From JBDRRP01 sp964446485 (GTDB lineage: Bacteria; Desulfobacterota; Desulfobacteria; Desulfobacterales; JBDRRP01): a DNA stretch of 33,163 nt. The notes beneath the pieces are model-generated. The model saw only the letters and a list, made by a program, of their open reading frames with translations, was not told the DNA's origin and did not search any database. The translations under genes and the position numbers were made by a program. Location of the stretch: assembly GCA_964446485.1 (NCBI GenBank), contig CAYUOU010000046.1, forward strand, positions 1 through 33,163. Reading direction: 5' to 3'. Shown one piece after another: positions 22,079 to 30,830 of the stretch (the stretch's first letter is position 1; each line of letters opens with the position of its first letter).

Positions 22079-23836
22079 TTATGCCCCGGATTCGGGCGTT
22101 CGATTCTCTGGCGGTCCAGTTAGCAACAGCTGGGTGACGTACCGCGCCTGGAGATCATCGACGGCGACACGTCCCAGTTCCTCTTCGATCTCTGCAAACA
22201 GCGCCTCCAAAAGGGCACCAAACCGCGACGCCACGATCTCGGAAGGCATCACGGCGCGCCTCGCCAACCAATCCAAAAACGCCTGTCGACGCGTGTCGTC
22301 GATGGCAAATGGGGGGGCGGGGGCGTTCCACAGCCAGGAGAAAAATCGCCGCATCTCACCCTCGGAAAGGGGGCGCAGCGGCCCCCTCTGGGTTTTTCGG
22401 TCTCGAGCCCACGACGTGAGCAATAAATTCTTGTAGGTCAACACGCCAAGCGCCCTGTCTGGCCGATTCAGATCGATGGCTGACAAAAGCGCGTCCATGG
22501 ACATGATGGCCGCCAGCGTCTCGCGGGTTTCGGAGACGTCGGCCAACGCGGCGAATTCGCGGTAAATGACGCCGGATCGGTAGTTGTCAAAATAACGTGG
22601 TCGCTTGATGAGAATGCCGCCCAACACGCCCATCCACCGTTCGCCCCAGAATGTCAGGGGGAGGCCCGCGTTTTGAAACCAACTGTCGTGCAGCCATCTT
22701 TCTGTGCGGTGTTTCAGGGCCAATACGGTGCCATACCCGATTCTGAATAAATCCGCCAATGGCCGGGCGGCCACCATGGCGGCTGCCGCTGCCGGGTCGA
22801 CAGTGGTGCCGCCGGAGATGTGTTCGAGGGCGATGTCCAGGTACCCCGTGGCTTTTGATACGATGCCGTCGAGATCCTGTCGACTCTTCACGACCGTGTT
22901 ATCCGCCACCCCGATACGATTGCACAGGGCGGCAAAATCGATTTGGAGGGCCTCGCGGTCGAAATCCGGGGGCAGGTGGGCCAGTGCTTCAGAAAACACC
23001 CCGCCCCGCTCGGACAGGGCCGTCGGCAGCAACGGGACGGCCGCGGGCTCAGGGCGGGCAAACTGGACCACAGACGGGTTGTCAACGGTAGATGACCCCT
23101 TCGCCGCCGGCAGCGGCTGATAAATTCCCAATGCTTCATCGAAGGGGAGAAACCCTTTTTCCGATAGGCGAACGGTGCGCAGGCGGTAGGCTTCTTCCTC
23201 CAATTCGGCCGGAATCACGTTCATGGTCTCGAGCAAGACCCTGATAAACTGCTCAAAGTCGCGTCCGGCGAGGCGTTCGAGAAGTTTTTGGGCAAGGGCC
23301 GGGTAGTGATCCGGGTCCCGCAAGGATGCCGTTTCCGGATCGGCCGGTGTTTTGATTCGGTAGTAATGGGTATCGTCCAGCGAGACACATCCCGGCGGCA
23401 GTGTCGACGGATCCTCGTCATGGTTTCTGAGGAACACCTCGATGGTGCGATAAAGATAAAGTTCGAAAAACTTCACCTTGTTCGTGGCCAGCCAGTTGAT
23501 CAGGCGGACGGGGTCTGCGTGGAACAGGTGGTCAAGCCAGCGATCGATCTCGTGGAGCACCGGCTGGTCGCCGGACCATCCCTCCACATCCAGAATATGT
23601 TCCCACTGTCCATTGGTGGCCAGGGCCAACAGCGGCAGCGCGTCGTCGAGACCGATGTCATTGACCATGAGATGGAAGTCTTGCTCGGCCAAGGATTGCA
23701 CCAGGGCGGCGGGGTGTTCTGCGTTAAGAATGCAGGCCAGGGCCTTTTCCGGTGCCATGCGCAGGAGGGCATCGCGTGCGCCTGCGCTTGGCTGTTCCAC
23801 GGTTGCCACAGTGTGCTCGTCAATAAAATCGGTCAT
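22079..23836 (-). CDS. DUF6178-like protein, 585 aa
   Basis: A large soluble, mainly helical protein of unknown function resembling the DUF6178 family of Desulfobacterota. Conserved-looking segments include EIDRWLDHLFHADPVRLINW and GCVSLDDTHYYRI, then a helical C-terminal half. There is no signal peptide, membrane segment or catalytic motif. The start at 23836 overlaps the AmpG stop codon by one base (TAATG), with AGGAG 7 bases upstream. The frame's earlier ATG at 23875 lies inside AmpG. Coupling to AmpG hints at a cell-envelope role, but that is inference. Confidence 0.8.
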   Translation of the reverse strand: MTDFIDEHTVATVEQPSAGARDALLRMAPEKALACILNAEHPAALVQSLAEQDFHLMVNDIGLDDALPLLALATNGQWEHILDVEGWSGDQPVLHEIDRWLDHLFHADPVRLINWLATNKVKFFELYLYRTIEVFLRNHDEDPSTLPPGCVSLDDTHYYRIKTPADPETASLRDPDHYPALAQKLLERLAGRDFEQFIRVLLETMNVIPAELEEEAYRLRTVRLSEKGFLPFDEALGIYQPLPAAKGSSTVDNPSVVQFARPEPAAVPLLPTALSERGGVFSEALAHLPPDFDREALQIDFAALCNRIGVADNTVVKSRQDLDGIVSKATGYLDIALEHISGGTTVDPAAAAAMVAARPLADLFRIGYGTVLALKHRTERWLHDSWFQNAGLPLTFWGERWMGVLGGILIKRPRYFDNYRSGVIYREFAALADVSETRETLAAIMSMDALLSAIDLNRPDRALGVLTYKNLLLTSWARDRKTQRGPLRPLSEGEMRRFFSWLWNAPAPPFAIDDTRRQAFLDWLARRAVMPSEIVASRFGALLEALFAEIEEELGRVAVDDLQARYVTQLLLTGPPENRTPESGA

Positions 23837-25086
23837 TACCGTTCTCCTGATGGTGGATTCGTTGCCGGGGACCACGGTGCGAATCGCACGAGCAGCATCA
23901 TTCCCGGTACGGCGATGAGGGTGCAGAAAATGAAGAATCCCGGCCAGCCCATCATTTGGGCCATGTACCCTGTCGGCGCCGCGGCCAGCACCCGGGGAAT
24001 CCCCATCAGGCTGCTGAGCAAGGCGTACTGGGTGGCGGTGAACCGCTTGTCGGTGATGCTGGCCATGAACGCGACGAAAGCGGCAGTACCCATGCCGCTG
24101 CTGATGTTTTCAAAGGCGATGACACCCGACAAAGCGACGACGTTGTTGCCGATTTGGGCCAGTACGGCGAAGCCGGCCGTGCTGACCGCCTGAAGCGCGC
24201 CGAATATCCACAGGCTGCGATGAATGCCCAGGCGAAGCATGATGACGCCGCCGAGAATGCTGCCGACGATAACGGCCGCCGTGCCGAAGATCTTCACCAC
24301 GGCGCCCACCTGGGTTTTGGTAAACCCGATGTCTAGATAAAACGGCAGGGTCATGGCGCTGGCCATGCTGTCGCCCAGCTTGTAGAGCAGAATGAAGGCG
24401 AGGATGGAAAACGCCGCCGGGCGAGTGAAGTAGTCGATCAGTGGGGCCGTGACGGCATCTCGCAGCGACTTCGGCTGTCCGGGTGCGGCTCGGGGTTCAG
24501 GGGCCAGCAAGGTCACCACCATGGCCGGTATCATACAACCGGCCATCACCAGGTACACGGCCGTCCAGGAGATACGATCGGCCAGGATCAGGCCGCCGCC
24601 GGAGGAGAGCAACATTCCCATACGGTAGCCGTAAATGTACAACGAGGATCCAAGGCCCAGCTCATCGTCAGACAGCGATTCCCGCCGATAAGCGTCCACC
24701 ACGATATCCTGGGTGGCGCTGAAGAAGGCCACCATCAGCGCCGATACCACTGTCGGTAGCAGACTCCCGCCGGGGTTTGAAAACGCCAGCGCAACGATGG
24801 ACAGGGTCAGGGCCGCCTGACTCAGCATGAGCCAGCCCCGCCGTCGACCGAGAATGGCCGGCGTAAAGCGATCCATGAGGGGGGCCCATATGAATTTCCA
24901 GGTGTAGGGAATCTGGACCAGGTTGATCAGCCCGATGGCGGCCAGGTCCCGGCCGGCGTCACGCATCCAGGCTTGAAGGACGCCCATGGTGAGCAGCAGG
25001 GGCAGACCCGAGGCGAACCCCATGATGAGGGCCGCGGCCATTCGGCCGGTGAAAATGGATCGGGTGATGGGGGGGGTTGCGGGCAT
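23836..25086 (-). CDS. ampG: AmpG-like muropeptide permease (MFS)
   Basis: A 416-residue inner-membrane MFS protein of the AmpG/PAT family, which imports anhydromuropeptides for cell-wall recycling. The diagnostic sequence ATQDIVVDAYRRE is present, as are GFASGLPLLLTMGVLQAWM at the N-terminus and QIPYTWKFIWAPLMDRF. About 12 membrane segments are seen. No ampD or nagZ is adjacent. The ATG at 25086 has GAGGGT just upstream. It is followed with a one-base overlap by the DUF6178-like gene and preceded by pckG after 93 bases. Confidence 0.88.
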   Translation of the reverse strand: MPATPPITRSIFTGRMAAALIMGFASGLPLLLTMGVLQAWMRDAGRDLAAIGLINLVQIPYTWKFIWAPLMDRFTPAILGRRRGWLMLSQAALTLSIVALAFSNPGGSLLPTVVSALMVAFFSATQDIVVDAYRRESLSDDELGLGSSLYIYGYRMGMLLSSGGGLILADRISWTAVYLVMAGCMIPAMVVTLLAPEPRAAPGQPKSLRDAVTAPLIDYFTRPAAFSILAFILLYKLGDSMASAMTLPFYLDIGFTKTQVGAVVKIFGTAAVIVGSILGGVIMLRLGIHRSLWIFGALQAVSTAGFAVLAQIGNNVVALSGVIAFENISSGMGTAAFVAFMASITDKRFTATQYALLSSLMGIPRVLAAAPTGYMAQMMGWPGFFIFCTLIAVPGMMLLVRFAPWSPATNPPSGER

Positions 25087-25179
25087 GCACCCTCAAAACG
25101 CACATGGGCACGGGGAAACGATGCCCCGGTGCCCATGGCGCGATGGCTGTTGATCATCCCCTATCAATGCGCGCAGCGG

Positions 25180-27150
25180 CTATTCCTTCCATCTGAATAC
25201 CAACAGTTGGTCCGGCGCGACCACTGTCCCGTAGGCATCCTTGAGGGACACAAGGCCGTCACGCTGCTCCTCCAGGACTTCAAAGAGCCGTTGGGGAATG
25301 CCCGGTTCCTTGCCGTAGGCAGCCTTCTGAAGATCGATGAGCCGTAAGATATTGTCTATGTAGAGCGAAAACTGCTTTTGGTAGAGTGCCTCGGGGTAGG
25401 GCTTGTCGATGAGATCGCTGAACAGGGCCCTTAGGTCCTCGTAGCGCGGCAGCATGCCGATCGGCGTCGGGATAGCATCGACTTCACGGTGCGCGCAGCG
25501 TTCCAGCCAGGCCATCCACACTCTGACATCCCGTTTTTCACCCAGCAGCGCACGGCTGGTGCCGCCGCGTGCGGCATCGGTAAGAAAATAATTCAATCCC
25601 GCTAAAATGGGCCGCTGGTCACTTAGCTCAGGATGATTAAAGAATTCGAACTGCGCCGCCATATAATCGCCGAGTGCGCCGGGAATAAATGGCGCATTTG
25701 CCCACGGTGCCCGTTTGACGCCGGTGGCGCCGACTTCGGTGGCGGTGGCAGCCGAGACGATGCAGGCGCCGATGACCACGCCGTGGTCGGCGTTTTTGGC
25801 CACCCTCACCGGCGGCATGGTGTCGCTGTCTCTTCCGCTGTAGGTCACCACGCGGGTGACGACACCCGCCGGGTCTTCACATCGATGGGAGTAATTGGCC
25901 AGTGCCGATGCGGAGACGGTACATCGGGCATTGGGGTGAGAGATGGGTACCGGCTTGCCTTTGGCATCCGTCTGGCCTTGCTGCCATTTTCCTTGAAAAT
26001 TCACGCCATGGGACGGCTGCGGCACACCGTTTCCGGTCCAGTGCGGGACGCCGTCATCGTCGATGAGCACGTTAGACCAGATCACTTCGGTAACCGGTTT
26101 CATCAGCACTTCCATCAATTTGGGATCGCCGTCCCAATTGACATCTTCCACGATACCGAAAATGCCGCATTCGGGATTAATGGCGCGCACATCGCCCTCC
26201 TCGCTGCGCCACATTTGGGCCAGGTCATCCCCCACGAAATGGTCACCGGCCATGGCCGTGGTGGTTTTCCCGCAGCCGCTGGGTGCGGCGCCGGTGAACC
26301 AGGTGATGCGCCCACCGGGGCCTTCGATGCCGGTGATGAACATGTGCTCGGCCAGTTCGTTGCCGCGGTTGAGATACACAGCTTTGTCCACAGCGAACCG
26401 GTGATTGCCTTTTTTCAGCAGCAGCGTATTCCCGGCGTAAGTGCAGTTAAAGCTGTAGGTGGTCCATTGGCTGCGATCCATATAGACCCTCGCGTTGGGA
26501 AGGTCTTCGGTGCGATTCAGCCCCTGGCTGTGGATATTGGTAAAAAAATGGCCCAGACGCTCGACTTCTTTATCGAAGCTATCGTATGCATTCCGGTAAA
26601 GGATTTCCGCACTGTGGGCAACATAGGCCGAGCTGGTGATTTCTATGGCGGGGTTGGTGGCGGGGGAGCCCACCGGTCCCCGTGAGTAGAATCCCACCAT
26701 CATGACCATGCCCTTCATGATGCCCGACATCTTTTCGCGAATGTCTTCAAGGGCATCATCGCGAAGCGTTTTGTTGGCGAGCGAACTGATGTCCTCTCCG
26801 GGGTTGGCGATGTAGAAGGTGCGGTCGATGATGCGGCCTTGCTCGTCTTTGAGGTCGTAATGGATCGTGTGACGATCCATGGGAAGCGCAGACTCCTCCC
26901 CGTTCTTCAGCGCCAGGTCACAAATGAACTGTCGGTCTCCAGCGTTGCCCGTGTTGATGAAAACGCTGGCGGGCTGGCACAATGCGGCGGAATTTGCAAT
27001 TTTTAGCAGAACATCTGTTCGGCTGATGGCGGCCAGTTTCTCAATGTTGGCGCTGTCCATCAGCACCGTGAGCGATGCCCGGGCCGCTTCGGCGGTGTCG
27101 ATGCCCCCCAGCGCCTGGATGATGTCAATTCCCTCACCTCTTTTGAGCAT
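25180..27150 (-). CDS. pckG: Phosphoenolpyruvate carboxykinase, divergent GTP-type
   Basis: A 656-residue enzyme interconverting oxaloacetate and PEP with a nucleoside triphosphate, for gluconeogenesis or anaplerosis. The kinase P-loop with catalytic Cys is APSGCGKTTTAM (C293). The GDDLAQMW metal/phosphate motif and INPECGIFGI follow the GTP-type pattern, as does GPVGSPATNPAIEIT. The usual guanine pocket (the WFR...FLWPGFGEN stretch) is instead NYFLTDAARGG, then ALLGEKRDV (520-541), so two of three pocket Phe and the Asn are missing. Nucleotide preference is therefore doubtful. A G10 run lies 6 bases before the ATG. Confidence 0.85.
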   Translation of the reverse strand: MLKRGEGIDIIQALGGIDTAEAARASLTVLMDSANIEKLAAISRTDVLLKIANSAALCQPASVFINTGNAGDRQFICDLALKNGEESALPMDRHTIHYDLKDEQGRIIDRTFYIANPGEDISSLANKTLRDDALEDIREKMSGIMKGMVMMVGFYSRGPVGSPATNPAIEITSSAYVAHSAEILYRNAYDSFDKEVERLGHFFTNIHSQGLNRTEDLPNARVYMDRSQWTTYSFNCTYAGNTLLLKKGNHRFAVDKAVYLNRGNELAEHMFITGIEGPGGRITWFTGAAPSGCGKTTTAMAGDHFVGDDLAQMWRSEEGDVRAINPECGIFGIVEDVNWDGDPKLMEVLMKPVTEVIWSNVLIDDDGVPHWTGNGVPQPSHGVNFQGKWQQGQTDAKGKPVPISHPNARCTVSASALANYSHRCEDPAGVVTRVVTYSGRDSDTMPPVRVAKNADHGVVIGACIVSAATATEVGATGVKRAPWANAPFIPGALGDYMAAQFEFFNHPELSDQRPILAGLNYFLTDAARGGTSRALLGEKRDVRVWMAWLERCAHREVDAIPTPIGMLPRYEDLRALFSDLIDKPYPEALYQKQFSLYIDNILRLIDLQKAAYGKEPGIPQRLFEVLEEQRDGLVSLKDAYGTVVAPDQLLVFRWKE

Positions 27151-27156
27151 AGTGTT

Positions 27157-27166
27157 CCCCCCCCCC
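27157..27166. repeat. Homopolymer C10/G10 tract at the pckG start
   Basis: Ten consecutive C on the plus strand (G10 in the pckG message). The tract sits 6 bases before the pckG ATG and occupies the ribosome-binding region. Such tracts are prone to slippage; the length in the sequence could also be an assembly artefact. Confidence 0.6.
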
Positions 27167-27303
27167 TCGAGATTGCCATTGGGCGCGCTGTCTTTCCGAC
27201 GACGGCCCCCCTTTGGTGGCGTTCCAATATTGTCTCTGACAGGACCCGTTTCAGAATTGGGCGGACCTTGCCTGAACTGCGGTCGTTGCGGATGGATAAC
27301 TTT

Positions 27304-27960
27304 TCATGACGGTTCCTTCACACAGGGGAACCGTTCCGGCACCGGCATGTGAATCTGGAGCCACTTAAGGATGTTGTCCATTTCACCGCAGACTTCTCTG
27401 AGGGCCCTGCCGCGGTGGCTGATCCGGCCCTTCTCATTAGCGTCGAGCTGGGCGAACGTTCGCCCCAATGGTGGAAAGAAAAAGCAGGGATCATAACCGA
27501 ATCCGTTTTCTCCCATGGGCTGACGTGTGAGTTCGCCATCGCAGCGGGCCTCATAGGTCAGCGCCTGGCCGGTGGGCACGGCAATGGAAATGACGCAGAC
27601 AAAGGCGGCCTTGCGGTCGGTTTCCCCTTCCATTTCCGCCAGCAGTTTTTGACAGCGCTGGGCGTCTGTCAGGCCGCCCCCTCCGTATCGCGCCGAGTAG
27701 ACGCCCGGCGCACCGCCCAGGGCATCCACCACTAAGCCGGAGTCGTCCGCCATCGCCGGCAGGCCGAGCACCCGCGCCACCTGGCTGGCCTTTTTGTAGG
27801 CATTGGCCTCAAATGTGTCTCCATCTTCTATAACTGGCGGGATGGGGCCAAAATCGCCAAAATGCTTGATGGAAACCGGGTGACCTTGCAGCAGATGATG
27901 AATCTCGCGCACCTTTCCTGGGTTGCCGGTGGCCAGGACAAGCGGTATCGGTGTCTGCAT
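27304..27960 (-). CDS. rdgB: XTP/dITP diphosphatase (RdgB/HAM1)
   Basis: A 218-residue house-cleaning pyrophosphatase that removes ITP, dITP and XTP from nucleotide pools. The N-terminal substrate loop is LATGNPGKVREI. The metal-binding aspartates are in AMADDSGLVVDAL (D72, D73), and SARYGGGG, GFGYDP and SHRGRALRE complete the active site. It is about 20 residues longer than E. coli RdgB, with a C-terminal extension (PVPERFPCVKEPS). GAGGA lies about 6 bases before the ATG at 27960. It is upstream of pckG and divergent from iorA. Confidence 0.92.
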   Translation of the reverse strand: MQTPIPLVLATGNPGKVREIHHLLQGHPVSIKHFGDFGPIPPVIEDGDTFEANAYKKASQVARVLGLPAMADDSGLVVDALGGAPGVYSARYGGGGLTDAQRCQKLLAEMEGETDRKAAFVCVISIAVPTGQALTYEARCDGELTRQPMGENGFGYDPCFFFPPLGRTFAQLDANEKGRISHRGRALREVCGEMDNILKWLQIHMPVPERFPCVKEPS

Positions 27961-28104
27961 ATCGTCCTCGGAATCATTCCTGGAAAGATGGGTGCCAATT
28001 CATGGTATGCTGGCCCTGCAGCGGTGGGTATTTTTCCTAAAGCATCCCCTGATATTTGTAAAGTGAATTCGCCTGGAGCCCGCTGTGAGCGGGATACAAA
28101 AGCC

Positions 28105-28132
28105 TTTACACCCCAATATCGGCTGGTATATT
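28105..28132 (+). promoter_or_regulatory. Sigma-70 promoter of iorAB
   Basis: TTTACA (28105-28110), a 16-base spacer and TATATT (28127-28132), ending 71 bases before the iorA start. A short hairpin (CCCGCT-gtg-AGCGGG) lies immediately upstream. Confidence 0.55.
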
Positions 28133-28203
28133 AATGCCTGCCGACGATCAGCGCCGTAACATGGCGCCGACAATACGAAAATTCACCGACCAAGGATGCT
28201 CCA

Positions 28204-30051
28204 ATGCATAGATTGTTAAAGGATGCCCCGGGGGAGAGAATGCTTCTTCTGGGCAACGAGGCCATTGCCCGCGGAGGGCTCGAGGCGGGGGTGGCGGTGG
28301 CCACCACTTATCCGGGGACGCCGTCTTCAGAAATATCGCTGAACTATTTTCAAATCTCCCGGGAGACCGATCTGTATTTTGAATACAGTGCCAATGAAAA
28401 AGTCGCCCTGGAAGTCGCCGCGGCGGCGGCAAATGCCGGCGTACGCGCGTTTTGCATGATGAAGCACGTGGGTGTGAATGTGGCCGCCGATGCATTGATG
28501 ACCCTCGCCTATGTGGGCGTACGCGGCGGCTTGGTCATCCTCACAGCCGATGACCCGGCCATGTTTTCCAGTCAAAACGAACAGGACAATCGCTATTATG
28601 CCCGCCTGGCGGGGCTTCCTATGCTGGAGCCCTCATCTGTGGCCGAGGCCAAGGAGATGGTGCCTCATGCCTTTGAAATTTCCGAAGCACTGGGCGAGCC
28701 GGTGCTGCTGAGGACCACGACACGCATCAATCACAGCAGTGCGCCGGTGACCTTGGGCACACTGCCGCCGCGGCGGACGACGGGCAATTTTGTCAAGGAC
28801 CCGTTCAATCTTGTCACCGTGCCGGCCGTTTCACGAAAACTTCACGTCCGGCTGCTGGAAAACCTGAAGCGCGCGGCCGATTTGTCGGAAGCCTCCGTCT
28901 ATAATTTCGTCGAGGGCTCGGGCAGTTGGGGGATCGTCTGCAACGGTGTCAGCCATAGCTATGTCACCGATGCGGTGGCCGATCTGAACTTGGGGGAACG
29001 GGTGCGCATATTGCGCATGGGGTTTTCCTACCCGCTACCCCCGCAACGCATTCTTTCCTTTTTGAAGGCGTGTGAAAAGGTGTTGGTCGTGGAAGAGGGG
29101 GAGCCTGTCATGGAGGAGGCCCTCCGGTCCATCGCCCAGCAGGCGGAAATGACCCTGGAAATATCCGGCAAATCGGATACGCTTTTTTCGCGTCTTTATG
29201 AATTCGATCCGGCCATGGTGCGCCGGGTGATTGCGGCCTACTTCGATATCCCCTGCACGCCCCCAGAAGCCACCGACATGGCCGATGTCCCCGAATTGCC
29301 CCAGCGCCCGCCCAATCTGTGCGCCGGCTGCTCTCACCGGGCCACCTTTTATGCCGTCAATCAGGCCATCCAGGGAATCGATGCCATCTGCCCCACGGAC
29401 ATCGGCTGCTACACCCTGGGTTTTCTGCCGCCCCTGAGCAAGGGCGATTTTCTGATCTGCATGGGAAGCTCGGTGGGAACGGCTTGCGGGTTTTCCCGGG
29501 CCACCGGCAAAAAGGTCATCAGCTTTATCGGGGACTCGACGTTCTTTCACTCCGGCATCATCGGGCTTGTGAGCGCCGTATTTAACAACCACGACATCAC
29601 CCTGGTGATTCTTGACAACGGGACGACCGCCATGACTGGACACCAGCCCCACCCGGGCGTCGATATGTCCCAGCTGCAAATGGACGGTTTTGGTAGGGTG
29701 TCCATCGAAGCCGTGGTCCGCGCGCTTGGGGTGGGGCACGTCAGCGTGGTCCGACCCTTCAAGGTGAAAAAGACGGTGGCCGCCATTCGCGATGCCATTG
29801 ACTACAAGGGCGTCAGCGTCGTGATCAGCCAGGAAATCTGCACCCTTTACGCCAGGGGTCTCAAACGCGATCGCGCTCGCGCCTTCACCGTGACCGATCG
29901 CTGCCGCAACCACCGGAACTGCATCAATGACCTCGGCTGCCCGGCATTCTTTTTGGAAGACGACGCGGTGCGCATCGATGCCGACATGTGTGTCGGATGC
30001 GCCGTGTGCGCCCAGATCTGCCCGGAGAACGCGATTGTGCCCTTGAAGTGA
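28204..30051 (+). CDS. iorA: Indolepyruvate ferredoxin oxidoreductase alpha subunit
   Basis: A 615-residue TPP- and Fe-S-dependent subunit that oxidatively decarboxylates aryl pyruvates to aryl-acetyl-CoA and reduces ferredoxin. The N-terminal pyrimidine-type domain (GNEAIARGGLEAGVAVATTY) is followed by a TPP-binding domain with GDSTFFHSGIIGL and NNHDITLVILDN. The C-terminal ferredoxin domain carries CVGCAVCAQICP (C596, C599, C602, C606). In the other cluster motif, CRNHRNCINDLGCP, the second position is His570 instead of Cys. AAGGA precedes the ATG. The beta subunit follows. Confidence 0.92.
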   Translation: MHRLLKDAPGERMLLLGNEAIARGGLEAGVAVATTYPGTPSSEISLNYFQISRETDLYFEYSANEKVALEVAAAAANAGVRAFCMMKHVGVNVAADALMTLAYVGVRGGLVILTADDPAMFSSQNEQDNRYYARLAGLPMLEPSSVAEAKEMVPHAFEISEALGEPVLLRTTTRINHSSAPVTLGTLPPRRTTGNFVKDPFNLVTVPAVSRKLHVRLLENLKRAADLSEASVYNFVEGSGSWGIVCNGVSHSYVTDAVADLNLGERVRILRMGFSYPLPPQRILSFLKACEKVLVVEEGEPVMEEALRSIAQQAEMTLEISGKSDTLFSRLYEFDPAMVRRVIAAYFDIPCTPPEATDMADVPELPQRPPNLCAGCSHRATFYAVNQAIQGIDAICPTDIGCYTLGFLPPLSKGDFLICMGSSVGTACGFSRATGKKVISFIGDSTFFHSGIIGLVSAVFNNHDITLVILDNGTTAMTGHQPHPGVDMSQLQMDGFGRVSIEAVVRALGVGHVSVVRPFKVKKTVAAIRDAIDYKGVSVVISQEICTLYARGLKRDRARAFTVTDRCRNHRNCINDLGCPAFFLEDDAVRIDADMCVGCAVCAQICPENAIVPLK

Positions 30052-30170
30052 GCACCGGCCGGCAGTGCGCAGACCCACAAAATGCCCCGGCACCAAAATT
30101 GAGACACGGATATTGATACCGGTTCAGAGACCATGGATTACCACCAGCAAACCCGAAAGATGCAACGCCC

Positions 30171-30770
30171 ATGAAGGAAACCATACGTCTGATTATCGTC
30201 GCTGTCGGCGGGCAGGGCAACCTGCTGGCCTCCAAAGTCTTGGGCGAGACGGCACTGAGTGCCGGTATCCCCATGCACATGAGCGAAATCCATGGTATGG
30301 CCCAGCGCGGCGGTGTCGTTGAGTCGGCGATTGTTTTCGGCCCTGCCAGAAGCACCATCATATCGGATGGCGAAGCCGATGTGCTGGTTGGGTTTGAACC
30401 ACTGGAAACACTCAGGGCGCTCAACAAGTGTAACCCCCGCACCACCGTGATCACCAACCTGGCACCCACGCCGCCGTTTACCGCCGCCATCGGCAAAGGG
30501 CGCTATCCGGACATGGCGCAGATGACTGCACTGATATCCGCCAAGATCGATCGCCTGCTGGCTTTCGATGCCACGGCGCTGGCCAGGCAGGCGGGCAACG
30601 TCCTTTCATTGAACATGGTGCTTCTGGGGGCACTCATTGCTTCCAATACGCTTCCGCTGTCCCGAGACGCCGTCGAGGCGACCATTCAAGAGAAGACCAA
30701 GGCTGCCTTCGTTGCGGTGAACTTGAAGGCCTTTGAACTGGGCGCGGACGCCGTTGCATCTTCGGCGTAG
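30171..30770 (+). CDS. iorB: Indolepyruvate ferredoxin oxidoreductase beta subunit
   Basis: A 199-residue gamma-type 2-oxoacid oxidoreductase subunit that pairs with IorA; it carries the CoA/TPP-interface domain. The start motif IIVAVGGQGNLLASKVLG and the following MSEIHGMAQRGGVVESAIVF are family signatures. It lies 119 bases after iorA, a gap without a terminator, and the ribosome-binding site is weak, so it is probably read from the iorA promoter. Together the genes suggest fermentation or assimilation of aromatic amino acids. Confidence 0.92.
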   Translation: MKETIRLIIVAVGGQGNLLASKVLGETALSAGIPMHMSEIHGMAQRGGVVESAIVFGPARSTIISDGEADVLVGFEPLETLRALNKCNPRTTVITNLAPTPPFTAAIGKGRYPDMAQMTALISAKIDRLLAFDATALARQAGNVLSLNMVLLGALIASNTLPLSRDAVEATIQEKTKAAFVAVNLKAFELGADAVASSA

Positions 30771-30830
30771 CGCAACGATATTTGCCGATTTGGCCATCAC
30801 TTCGCACCCGGCATCGCGATCCAACCTGTC

